Assembly (NCBI RefSeq): GCF_014639275.1
Contig: NZ_BMFW01000006.1
Location: 100,325-164,324, forward strand
Reading direction: 5' to 3'
Source: Arthrobacter liuii
Lineage (GTDB): Bacteria; Actinomycetota; Actinomycetes; Actinomycetales; Micrococcaceae
Length of the DNA: 64,000 bases
The notes under the pieces were generated by a model. It was given only the letters and a program-made list of their open reading frames with translations, had not been told where the DNA came from and did not search any database. Both the position numbers and the translations under genes were made by a program. This document shows positions 10,454 to 18,462 of this stretch, piece by piece. The stretch's first letter is position 1, and the number at the start of each line of letters is the position of its first letter.

Positions 10454-10520
10454 CGTCAGGCTTGCCGGGCGTCAGGCTAGGTCCGTCAGGCTTGCCGGGC
10501 GTCAGGCTAGGTCCGTCAGG
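10454..10520. repeat. 30-bp tandem repeat, 2.2 copies
   Basis: The unit at 10454-10483 is repeated exactly at 10484-10513, and a 7-bp start of a third copy follows. Each unit itself contains CGTCAGGCTTG and CGTCAGGCTAG halves. It lies between the convergent trkA and DUF3159 genes, and the last partial copy contains the DUF3159 stop codon. Confidence 0.9.
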
Positions 10521-11289
10521 CGGCTTGGCCTGCGCCGGCTTCCGCTTCGGCCGGAGCCGGCCGGGTCACGAGCCACGCCACCCAGACGCCGAGGATGTAC
10601 AGGGGTGCGCCCATGATGAGGCGGGTGGTGGCGAGTGCGGCCAGACCGTCGGTGCCCATGAGGTAGAGGGGCACTTGCACGATGAGCCGGAGCACCAGTA
10701 CCGCCACGATGATCCAGGTGCCCAGGCGGTATGCCTTGACCCGGTCCGGTTCCTTGCGCCAGTCCACGCCCTCGTTGCGGATGAAGCCGAAAAGAAGGCC
10801 TGCCACAGGCCACTTGACCACGATCGAGAGGACCATCGCCAGGATATAGGCGGCATTGGTGAAGAAGCCGGGCAGGTAGAAGTCTTCCGCCTTGCCGGTG
10901 GTGTTGGCCAGCCAGGCCGATATGCCGACGCCGACGACGCCCGCCAGGGCCTGGGTCAGGGGTCGCCGCTGCACCAGGCGGACAACCGTGAACACAGCCG
11001 CGGACGCCAAGGCGGCCACCAGTGACAGTGTGAGTTCGCGGGTGATGGTGAAGGCGACCAGGAATACGAGTCCGGGAACAATGCTTTCGGCAATGCCCTG
11101 CACTCCCCCGGCGCTCCGCAGGACGTCCACCCTGCCGTCGTGGGTGCGGTGGAGCCCGGCCTTGGCAGCATACTCAGCGGCCAGCCCTGCCACCGGGGAC
11201 TGTCCTGCAGCGGGCGGCTTGCCCTGCTGCTGGCCTCCGGTGCCGGGGTTCGCAGTGCCGGATGGTTGTTCGGGCTCTTGCGCGGTCAT
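10516..11289 (-). CDS. DUF3159 membrane protein
   Basis: The 257-aa protein has about six transmembrane segments between residues 70 and 245 and a Gln/Pro/Gly-rich N-terminus. It matches the actinobacterial DUF3159 family (Rv2693c in M. tuberculosis) in its VPGLVFLVAF-type first segment and its place in the conserved gene order. The start is the ATG that overlaps the OB-fold stop (ATGA), preceded by CCAGGAGAACGA. A longer upstream frame would run through the OB-fold gene and is rejected. Function is not known, and linkage suggests an envelope or ion-homeostasis role. Confidence 0.85.
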   Translation of the reverse strand: MTAQEPEQPSGTANPGTGGQQQGKPPAAGQSPVAGLAAEYAAKAGLHRTHDGRVDVLRSAGGVQGIAESIVPGLVFLVAFTITRELTLSLVAALASAAVFTVVRLVQRRPLTQALAGVVGVGISAWLANTTGKAEDFYLPGFFTNAAYILAMVLSIVVKWPVAGLLFGFIRNEGVDWRKEPDRVKAYRLGTWIIVAVLVLRLIVQVPLYLMGTDGLAALATTRLIMGAPLYILGVWVAWLVTRPAPAEAEAGAGQAA

Positions 11290-11669
11290 TCGTTCTCCTG
11301 GCGGGACAGTATCTCGTAGCGGGGATTGAATATGGTGGCCATGTCCTTGCCGCGGGCCAGCATCCCCTCGACCCGGATCTGCGCGCCTGCCTCGATGCCC
11401 TGCACCCGGCGGCGGCCCAGCCACACGACGCGGAGCCTTGGCGGCCTGCCGCTCCCCGGACCGGCGGCGGGACGTTCGGCGTCGTCCTCGGAAACAATGG
11501 CGATGAATTCAGCGGTCCGGTCCGCAGGGACAAAGGTCACTGATTCGACGTGCCCCTGGCACATGACGCGACCCCTGTCCGGCAGCTGGTGCAGGGGCGT
11601 GATCCCCCCGGACGCCGTGGCGGTCCCGCTATGGGGGGACTCAGCCGATTTGGGTGATTTCGGGACCAC
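11286..11669 (-). CDS. OB-fold nucleic-acid-binding-like protein
   Basis: This is a small protein of about 127 residues with a single OB-fold at about 30-122, shown by VMCQGHVESV, RLRVVWLGRRRVQGI and GAQIRVEGML. It corresponds to Rv2694c of the conserved mycobacterial cluster. The chosen GTG start lies 29 nt inside the upstream DUF3710 gene, which is plausible for a coupled operon. An internal ATG at 11564 would remove the Pro/Ser-rich first 35 residues. The stop overlaps the DUF3159 start. Whether it binds DNA, RNA or protein is unknown. Confidence 0.78.
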   Translation of the reverse strand: MVPKSPKSAESPHSGTATASGGITPLHQLPDRGRVMCQGHVESVTFVPADRTAEFIAIVSEDDAERPAAGPGSGRPPRLRVVWLGRRRVQGIEAGAQIRVEGMLARGKDMATIFNPRYEILSRQENE

Positions 11670-12354
11670 GTTCGGGCTCCTCCAGGGTGGGCGCGGCGGG
11701 CGGAGGAGTGGTGGAGGCGTCCTTGGGCAGCTTCAGCTGCAGCAGGTCGCGCGGCGGCATGGGGCTGTCGCCGCGGACCACGACGACCTGGCGGAACAGG
11801 GCCTCGAGCGGCTCAGCTGCGGGGCGCTCCAGCGCTGCAGGTCCGCCCAGGACGCCTCGCAGGAACCAGCGGGGGCCGTCGACGCCGATGAAGCGGGCCA
11901 CGCGGTAGCCTTGGCTGCCGTCAGGGAGCCCGGCAGGCAGCTTGGCCACCAGTTCCGTGCCGAAAGCGCCTTCCACCTCTTCAACCTGGCCGCCCTGCGA
12001 GCCCACCGATTGGCCGATCTGCTCGCGGATCTCGTCCCACAGCGTCTCTGTCTTAGGGGCAGCGAAGGCCTGGAGCTGGAGGCTGGAGCCGTTCAGGTCC
12101 AGGGTGACTGCCACTACCCGTTGGGTGGCCTCTTCGACTTCGAGGCGGAGTTGAAGGCCCTCGCTCGGTGTGATCAGCAGCGCACCCAGGTCCACGAAGG
12201 CGTCGCGGCTGCTGATTTCGGCCTCGTCGAAGGGGCCGTCCTGGCGGCGTGCCGCGGTCGCGGGTGCGCCGTCGCCGGCCTCCGCAATCGTGAGCTCTTC
12301 GGCCGGCTCCGCCGGCTCTTCCTTCTTTGCTTTCCTGCCGAGCCCAAAGACCAT
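11641..12354 (-). CDS. DUF3710 family protein
   Basis: The 237-aa protein begins MVFGLGRKAKK. The start is the ATG preceded by AAGGAGTCACCC, while a longer frame adds 19 unsupported residues. A Lys/Glu/Ala-rich N-terminal tail of about 45 residues is followed by the DUF3710 domain with GLQLRLEVEEAT, FIGVDGPRWFLRGVL and VVRGDSPMPPRD, and a Pro-rich tail. The family is restricted to actinobacteria (Rv2696c) and lies next to dut in many of them. Function is unknown. Confidence 0.88.
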   Translation of the reverse strand: MVFGLGRKAKKEEPAEPAEELTIAEAGDGAPATAARRQDGPFDEAEISSRDAFVDLGALLITPSEGLQLRLEVEEATQRVVAVTLDLNGSSLQLQAFAAPKTETLWDEIREQIGQSVGSQGGQVEEVEGAFGTELVAKLPAGLPDGSQGYRVARFIGVDGPRWFLRGVLGGPAALERPAAEPLEALFRQVVVVRGDSPMPPRDLLQLKLPKDASTTPPPAAPTLEEPERGPEITQIG

Positions 12355-12461
12355 GGGTGACTCCTTAATTCTGGAATGTGCCAGTTCTGAATTGGTGCCG
12401 GCCGGACCCATGGAGGTCCCGCCGTCGTACGTGCTGGCGTGGCAGCGGGTGCAGCCGGGCG

Positions 12462-12986
12462 TCAGGCTCCGGAGACGTTGAACCCGCCCGTTGACCCGAA
12501 CCCTCCCGTGCCGCGCACGGAACCGCTCAATTCGCTGACAGGAACGAATTGGGCATACTCCACCCGCTGGATGACCATTTGTGCAATTCTATCGCCGCGG
12601 CGCAGCTCTATCGGCCGGGAGGAGTCGGTATTCAGCAGGGTCACGGAGATCTCGCCCCGGTAGCCGGCGTCCACGGTGCCGGGGGCGTTGACTATCGTGA
12701 GGCCGTGCTTGGTGGCCAGGCCGGACCGGGGATGGATCAGGGCTACAAAGCCCTCGGGAAGGGCGATGGCGACCCCGGTGGGGACCAGTTTGCGCTCCCC
12801 CGGCAACAGGACCACGTCCTCCCGGGCACGGAGGTCGGCACCGGCGTCGCCCGGATGCGCGTAGGACGGTGCTTCAAGCTCAGGATCCAGCATCTTCAAC
12901 TGCACCTGCAATGTGGAGGCAGCGGCGGCAGGTGAGGCTGCGTCCGGGACAAGGTCTACCGTGGCGGGATGATCAGTCACAGTCAC
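12462..12986 (-). CDS. dut: dUTP diphosphatase
   Basis: dUTPase hydrolyses dUTP to dUMP and pyrophosphate, keeping uracil out of DNA and feeding thymidylate synthesis. The 174-aa protein has all motifs of the homotrimeric family: [44 protein letters not shown], and the C-terminal [10 protein letters not shown] that closes over the substrate. The annotated GTG is followed two codons later by another GTG. A TAGAGT hexamer ends 8 nt before the second one, so the true start could be either. The N-terminal extension of about 30 residues is Ala-rich and probably disordered. Confidence 0.95.
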   Translation of the reverse strand: MTVTDHPATVDLVPDAASPAAAASTLQVQLKMLDPELEAPSYAHPGDAGADLRAREDVVLLPGERKLVPTGVAIALPEGFVALIHPRSGLATKHGLTIVNAPGTVDAGYRGEISVTLLNTDSSRPIELRRGDRIAQMVIQRVEYAQFVPVSELSGSVRGTGGFGSTGGFNVSGA

Positions 12987-13097
12987 TCACTCTAACCCGC
13001 GCCCCCAAATCAGTCCTAGGGAGCTCTGGTCCAGGGGACCGATCAGGGCCCCTGGACCCAAGGTGAAATAGCCGGCCAAAGGTGGAAAGCTTAGGCT

Positions 13098-13586
13098 ATG
13101 CCCGAATCAAGCTCGCCTGAGTCCGTTCCCAGCACACCTTCCGCTGGGGCACCTGTTATTTACAGGGAGAAGCTGTGGCCGAACGCCTGGATCTGGATCA
13201 TCGCAGCCGGCGTCTCCGCGGCGGGGATCCTGGTATTCGCCCCCATCAGCATGGAAGCAGGCTACACCGCGGCTCTGGTGCTCTTCGTCATCATCGCTGT
13301 CCTCCTGGTCCTCTCCACACCCACCGTTACGGTGACGGCGGACGCCCTCACCGTTGGAAGGGCCACCATCGAACGCCGGTTTATTGGCGCTGTCCAGCAG
13401 TTCAGGTCCGGCGAAGCGACCGCGGAGCGCGGCACCCGGCTGAACGGGCTCGCCTACCTGTGCATCCGCGGCTGGATCGATCCCGTGGTGAAGGTCGAGA
13501 TCACAGACCCGGCGGACCGTACCCCCTACTGGCTGGCCTCGACCCGCCACCCGGAGAAGCTGACGGCAGCCCTGTCCCGGCACTGA
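13098..13586 (+). CDS. DUF3093 membrane protein
   Basis: The 162-aa protein has two transmembrane segments (about 30-50 and 54-73) followed by a soluble domain of about 90 residues that includes LCIRGWIDPVVKVEITDP. This matches the DUF3093 family (Rv2698), which is divergent from dut in actinobacteria, as it is here. GGTGGAAAG upstream of the ATG is a modest ribosome site. In M. tuberculosis a DUF4193 gene follows, but the next 205 bases here are too short to hold it. Function is unknown. Confidence 0.87.
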   Translation: MPESSSPESVPSTPSAGAPVIYREKLWPNAWIWIIAAGVSAAGILVFAPISMEAGYTAALVLFVIIAVLLVLSTPTVTVTADALTVGRATIERRFIGAVQQFRSGEATAERGTRLNGLAYLCIRGWIDPVVKVEITDPADRTPYWLASTRHPEKLTAALSRH

Positions 13587-13791
13587 CACTGCCGGGACTC
13601 CTGGCGCTAACGCCCGCAGTCTTTGCCTTGGCTCGGCAGTCGCCCCTGGTCGACCCGTGCCGGGGCCAGGCCACTCCTCGTTCGGGCCCGGATCCAGCGG
13701 AAAATCACGGCGCGCCCTGCTCCTTGAGCGAATTCCGCGCTGCCGGGTGGCAGAGTTTCGATTGATAGTAATGCCAGGGTGGAGGATTTGT

Positions 13792-15114
13792 ATGCAGGAT
13801 CTACGGCTTGTAGGCGTGCACGACGACGGGACGCATCTCCTGTTGAGCGGGGCCGGCGGCGAGATGTTCCAGCTGCCGATCGATGAGGCCCTCAGGACGG
13901 CCAGCCGGTCCACGGTGAAATCGAGGGCGGAACGGCCTGCCGTTCCGATGTCTCCCAGGGATATCCAGGCCCGCATCCGTGCCGGCGCAACCGCTGCGGA
14001 CGTCGCGGAGTTGTCCGGGATGCCGCTGGCAAAGGTGGAGCGCTACGAAGGGCCCGTCCTGGCGGAACGCGAGTATGTTGCCCAGCAGGCTCGGAAAGTC
14101 GAAGTCGCCGCGCCCTCTCCCGGCCACGACATTTACCGGTCCGCATTCGGTGACAATCCGGCAACCCTGGGCGACATGGTGGCCCACCGCCTGTCCGCCC
14201 ACGGCATTGACCCCGCAACGGTGGAGTGGGACTCGTGGCGGCGCCAGGACGGCACCTGGACTGTCTCGGCAAGCTTCGAAGCGAAGCCCGGCGGGACCTC
14301 CGGGATCGGAGAAGAGCCGCCCGCGTTGTGGACGTTCAGCCCCGGACGCAAATCACTGCAGAACACAAACCGCTGGGCGCAGCAGCTGAGTGAACTCGAG
14401 CCGCTGGACGGGCCTGTTCCCGCACGCCGGCTCACAGCGGTTTCCGACCGCCCCTTCGATTTCGAGACTGACGCAGACGCGTCAAAGATCTCACCCCAAG
14501 GCCAGGGTGGCACCGCGCAGGATTCCGGCAAGGAATCCGACGGCCTCCTGGACATGCTCCGCTCGCGGCGCGGCCAGCGGCTGGGTGTGGACGAGGACTC
14601 GGACGATGCACTGGCGCTGCTGCTCACGCACGGCGTGCCCGCTGCCCACCCACGCCCTTCCGAGGTGGTGGCTGAGGCTGAGGCTGAGGAGCCGGAACCG
14701 CAGGATGACGCGCGGGAGGCGCCGGCAGCCCAAGGGGATTCCTTCATTCGGCGCAGGGACACCAGACCGTCCATGCTTTCACGGCTCAGCCTTCTACCGC
14801 CGCACCGCGACGGCCACGATGACGCGCTGCGGCTTCACGACGGCGTCAGCACCGACACACGGGAAATCACCATTGTGGCGTCCCCGCAGAAGCCCTCCGC
14901 TGCTACGCCTGGAGCCGGTTCCGGGACTTCCGGCGGCGCCGGATTGGACGAACTGCTTGGCGGAAACCCCCGCCGCCCCGCACCCAAGCAGACCGATCCG
15001 ACCCCTTCTACCGGACAGTTGCCCGAGACTGAGGCGCCGGAACGGCCCGCACGGCCCAAGCGTTCCAGCGTCCCGTCCTGGGACGAGATCGTCTTCGGTA
15101 CACGGAGCGATTAG
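13792..15114 (+). CDS. sepH: Cell division protein SepH
   Basis: SepH (DUF3071) is an actinobacterial cell-division protein that binds FtsZ and stimulates filament assembly. The 440-aa protein begins MQDLRLVGVHDDGTHLLL. The N-terminal domain (about 1-170) contains an HTH-like stretch, ATAADVAELSGMPLAKVERYEGPVL split by family convention at about residues 64-88. The rest is acidic, Pro-rich and low in complexity, ending in a conserved short block VPSWDEIVFG. The ATG was chosen because GGTGGAGG lies 7 nt upstream; the frame is open further upstream but has no family likeness there. The gene is single with no tight neighbours. Confidence 0.9.
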   Translation: MQDLRLVGVHDDGTHLLLSGAGGEMFQLPIDEALRTASRSTVKSRAERPAVPMSPRDIQARIRAGATAADVAELSGMPLAKVERYEGPVLAEREYVAQQARKVEVAAPSPGHDIYRSAFGDNPATLGDMVAHRLSAHGIDPATVEWDSWRRQDGTWTVSASFEAKPGGTSGIGEEPPALWTFSPGRKSLQNTNRWAQQLSELEPLDGPVPARRLTAVSDRPFDFETDADASKISPQGQGGTAQDSGKESDGLLDMLRSRRGQRLGVDEDSDDALALLLTHGVPAAHPRPSEVVAEAEAEEPEPQDDAREAPAAQGDSFIRRRDTRPSMLSRLSLLPPHRDGHDDALRLHDGVSTDTREITIVASPQKPSAATPGAGSGTSGGAGLDELLGGNPRRPAPKQTDPTPSTGQLPETEAPERPARPKRSSVPSWDEIVFGTRSD

Positions 15115-15218
15115 GAGCAGTTTCTCCGGCCACTGCCGGGGTCGCTGTCATCTCCGCTGCATGCTAGTATCCCCGCAATCGCTTGGTTTGAAGCTGGAAT
15201 TAACCCTGGAGGTTCGCC

Positions 15219-15824
15219 GTGCCGGACACCACCTGCCATATGTCGATGTCACTGGACGGCTTCGTCGCCGGACCTGACCAGAGCCGCGACAACCCGCTGG
15301 GCAGGCGGGGACTCGAACTGCACGGCTGGCACATCGGCGATCCGAGGGCCAATGAGGTCGACGGGATCGCAACCGACTGGCTCATGCGCCCGCGCGGGGC
15401 TTATGTGATGGGCAGGAACATGTTTGGGCCCATCCGCGGTGGCTGGGATGGGGAGTGGAACGGCTGGTGGGGGCCCGAACCGCCCTATCACGCGCCCGTG
15501 TTCGTCCTGACCCACTATGAGCATGAGCCGATCCGGATGGACGGCGGGACAACCTTTCACTTCGTCACCGACGGTTTCGATGCGGCCTACGCCGCAGCCC
15601 GTGAAGCAGCCGGGGACAAGGGCATCGATATTGCCGGCGGAGCCTCCACCGTCCGGCAGGCGTTGAAGGCAGGGGTGATCGACGAGCTCACCCTGGACAT
15701 CGCACCGGTTCTACTCGGTTCCGGTGAGCGGATATTCGATGGGATTGCATCTTTCGGCTTCGAACCTGTAGAGGTGTTGCATTCGCCTCTGGCCACCCAC
15801 ATCCGCTACCGCCGGGTGGGCTAA
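15219..15824 (+). CDS. Dihydrofolate reductase family protein (RibD C-terminal-like)
   Basis: The 201-aa protein belongs to the YyaP/YwjB group of DHFR-fold NADPH reductases. It has MSMSLDGFVAGP at 8-19, GAYVMGRNMFGP around 60-72, IDIAGGASTVRQALKAGVI around 135-153, and LLGSGERIFDG near the end. The substrate is not known, and members are distinct from FolA. The GTG start has CTGGAGGTTCGCC upstream. It is convergent with the MprF-like gene 22 nt away and not obviously in an operon. Confidence 0.88.
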   Translation: MPDTTCHMSMSLDGFVAGPDQSRDNPLGRRGLELHGWHIGDPRANEVDGIATDWLMRPRGAYVMGRNMFGPIRGGWDGEWNGWWGPEPPYHAPVFVLTHYEHEPIRMDGGTTFHFVTDGFDAAYAAAREAAGDKGIDIAGGASTVRQALKAGVIDELTLDIAPVLLGSGERIFDGIASFGFEPVEVLHSPLATHIRYRRVG

Positions 15825-15846
15825 GAGCGGGAAGCCACGCCGGCGG

Positions 15847-18462
15847 CTAGTCGCGCCCCGCTCCCGGCGTGCGTGGCAGCAGGAGTTGTCCCGCAAGGCC
15901 AAGCCGCCGCACTGTGGAAACGTCTCCCAGGTAGGCTGTTGCGATTGCGTTGGCAATGCTTGGAAGAGCCGCAGCGTCGTTGTAGACCAGGAACAGGGGT
16001 TCGAAGCGTGGAGCGAACTTGTTTTTGAAGGTTAGTAACGAGCGGAATCCGTAGACAGGTTCCAGCCGGCTTCCACACCAGTCCAGCACGTGTGCCAGAG
16101 GCGAATCGTAGGAGCCGGCGTCGCCATTCTGCAGGGAACCTGCGAGGGGTGCTCCTGACAGGCTGACGTAGCTGTAGCCCTCGTCCCTGAGTGCCAGGGC
16201 GGCGGAGGCGATGAGCAGTTCCGTACTGTTTGGAAATCCGTTCGTGCGTCGGCGCATGAGATCCAGTGTCCAGCCAACGATCTTGCCGTTGCAGTACGAC
16301 GGGAGCCAGGAAGTAATGCCATGCACCGTCCGGTCCGCGTCCAGTGCCACCAGGCATCGGACCTCTGGGTCCTGCAGTTCGGTAAGGCCACCCAGGGTGA
16401 AGCCCAGTTCGGGCAATTTCTTGTCGGCTACCCATTCCTTGGATATCTCGTCGATTTGTTGCCGGATCTCCAAGGGTGCCTCAGTGTAGTTGACCCATTC
16501 GACGTGGATTCCTTCTTTGCGGGCCCGGTTCATATTTGTGCGGATGTGCTGAAATTGTCGTCCAGCGAAGGTGAGTGCGGCCAGGGGGAGGATTGTCTGG
16601 AGGGCGACTTCAATTGAGCTCCAGCCTTGCGCTGCGGCTTCATCCCGGAGGGTCTGGTCTGCAGAGTAGAAACAGGGCGTCCAGCCGTTGTCATCACAGA
16701 AGCGGGCGAACCCTGCCACGCACGTCCGGTAGTCGGCTGCCGGGCCCACGGGTGAGCCCAGCGCCAGGGCCACGCCGGAGTTGACCCGGTAGGCGACATA
16801 GCCTTTGCCATCGGGTGTAAACCAGTAGCGGTTCCCCGGCCAGGTGGTCATCCAGGAGAGGGGGTTGCCAGTCCCGGAGCGAAGTATGTTCCGCACTCTC
16901 GAGGGGTCCGGGGCGTGCGGGCTGGGCGGCGTCTGCAGGAAGGAGTGGAGCACAAGTGCGCCGGTCATCGCCCAAAAGACGATCCCGATACCTTCATAAA
17001 GCATGACGGCCGGCGTGCTCTGGGGGAAGATCGCAGGCGGGATGTCAAGGGTGTATCCCAGCGGCAGGAATCGATCGGGCACGTCTGTCAGGAGCTGACC
17101 CGGCGAGGGAACCGGTGTGAAGCCGCCGGACAATGCCACCCCGGCTCCAACGTAGACGGCTGCGAGCACGGCGCCAAGCAGAAGGACCCTGCGGCCAAGC
17201 CTGGCGTAAGTGCCCGTTGTCGCGCGGGCAGGGAAAAGATCGCGGAATCCGAGGACGAGCAGGAACATCACGCCTGGCAGCAGCAGCGGCACCACGAGAC
17301 CCAACTTGTTGTGCAGATGGCTTAGGTTTTGGAAGTCCATGTTTTCGTCCTGCAGCGTCCCGAGGACCCCTGGCCAGACCACTCCGGCGACGTGCATGGC
17401 GGCCAGAACCGCCGTGCTCCCTAAGACAACCAGAGCGGACCACCACGCGAAATGGCGTCCGCGGCGGAGTCCCTCGGCGATGAGCAGCAGCAGAAAGGAG
17501 GGAAGAATGGCCATGAATATGCCCCCTGCTCCCGCCCGGAGCTGAAGGAGCATCATTTGGCATTCGGCGGACCTTGGCCCCGAGGTACAGGCGCTCTTGA
17601 GCGCCTGGGGATCGACCGGCTGAATATCGGTGAACAGGAGATGGAGCACCGAGAGTGGGCCGGGAGCATGCCGCGACAGCCCGGCGATCACCGGCCCGAT
17701 CGCGAAGGCAGCTACTGCCAGTGCCACCAGAACCCGTACTTCCCGGCGTGACACCCGGGGCCAGGCCAACGCTGGCCGGCGGCCTAGCAAGAATGGACCC
17801 AGGAACATTCCCGCTGCAGCGGAGAACATCCTCACGAGGTCGGCATAGGATCCCTCAAATAGCACGAGAAGCAACAGCAATGTGCACACCGCCATCCGCA
17901 GGCGGCGCCGCCACAGTACCGGCATCGTCGCGGACGCAGCCATTGATACCCCACAGAGGGCCGCTGTGGGACCCAGGTACCGGTCCGGCATCAGGACCAC
18001 CGGCCAAGAGCCCGTCGTGGAGTGCATCGCCCAAACTGCTGCCGATGCCCCCATGATGCCCATGATCTGGCTGGCAGCCATCGCTCCGGCAAAGCGGGCA
18101 GATCCCAGCCGCCGCTCCAAAAGAAGCCCTGCCAGCAGGACCGCAACTGTCGCGGCGACATAGTAGAGGGGCGTTGGCAGCCAAAAGGCTGAGGTCGCCA
18201 CAGACCAGGGCCGTAAGAAGAGTGACGACGGGGCTGCTGCTACCGACCCGAGGCCGCCCGGGACGGGCACGCGAAGTACATGAAGGACCTGCGTCACGCC
18301 CGTAACAGCCCAAAGCAGGGCAACGTAGCCGAGCGTGACAGGTGCTGTCCGAAGCCTTGGGACCAGCCACCCGGCGAAGGACCGCAAATGGGCCAGGTAT
18401 CGGCCGGGCAACGCCCAGACCGGCATGCGATCCCGGCCCGTGGACCCCTGCGTACCAGTCAT
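15847..18462 (-). CDS. MprF-like aminoacyl-phosphatidylglycerol synthase with rhomboid-like membrane domain
   Basis: The 871-aa protein has a membrane half (about 1-500, some 12 helices) and a cytosolic DUF2156 half (about 510-860). The DUF2156 half is typical of enzymes that move an amino acid from aminoacyl-tRNA to phosphatidylglycerol or diacylglycerol; KGYVAYRVNSGVALALGSP and YVSLSGAPLAG are visible. The first 220 residues resemble a rhomboid fold (LAGLLLERRLGSARF, then LGPTAALCGVSMAAS), but the GxSG serine position reads ALCG, so protease activity is unlikely. The start overlaps the esterase stop (ATGA). The aminoacyl donor, and whether the membrane part flips lipid, cannot be read from the sequence. 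Confidence 0.8.
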   Translation of the reverse strand: MTGTQGSTGRDRMPVWALPGRYLAHLRSFAGWLVPRLRTAPVTLGYVALLWAVTGVTQVLHVLRVPVPGGLGSVAAAPSSLFLRPWSVATSAFWLPTPLYYVAATVAVLLAGLLLERRLGSARFAGAMAASQIMGIMGASAAVWAMHSTTGSWPVVLMPDRYLGPTAALCGVSMAASATMPVLWRRRLRMAVCTLLLLLVLFEGSYADLVRMFSAAAGMFLGPFLLGRRPALAWPRVSRREVRVLVALAVAAFAIGPVIAGLSRHAPGPLSVLHLLFTDIQPVDPQALKSACTSGPRSAECQMMLLQLRAGAGGIFMAILPSFLLLLIAEGLRRGRHFAWWSALVVLGSTAVLAAMHVAGVVWPGVLGTLQDENMDFQNLSHLHNKLGLVVPLLLPGVMFLLVLGFRDLFPARATTGTYARLGRRVLLLGAVLAAVYVGAGVALSGGFTPVPSPGQLLTDVPDRFLPLGYTLDIPPAIFPQSTPAVMLYEGIGIVFWAMTGALVLHSFLQTPPSPHAPDPSRVRNILRSGTGNPLSWMTTWPGNRYWFTPDGKGYVAYRVNSGVALALGSPVGPAADYRTCVAGFARFCDDNGWTPCFYSADQTLRDEAAAQGWSSIEVALQTILPLAALTFAGRQFQHIRTNMNRARKEGIHVEWVNYTEAPLEIRQQIDEISKEWVADKKLPELGFTLGGLTELQDPEVRCLVALDADRTVHGITSWLPSYCNGKIVGWTLDLMRRRTNGFPNSTELLIASAALALRDEGYSYVSLSGAPLAGSLQNGDAGSYDSPLAHVLDWCGSRLEPVYGFRSLLTFKNKFAPRFEPLFLVYNDAAALPSIANAIATAYLGDVSTVRRLGLAGQLLLPRTPGAGRD

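Noticed and set aside
13587..13791. DUF4193 gene expected from mycobacterial gene order
   Set aside because: The gap has only 205 bases and no frame encodes a DUF4193-like protein on either strand.
15847..18462. Active rhomboid protease in the MprF-like protein
   Set aside because: The serine position of the GxSG motif reads ALCG and no catalytic His was identified in the last rhomboid helix.
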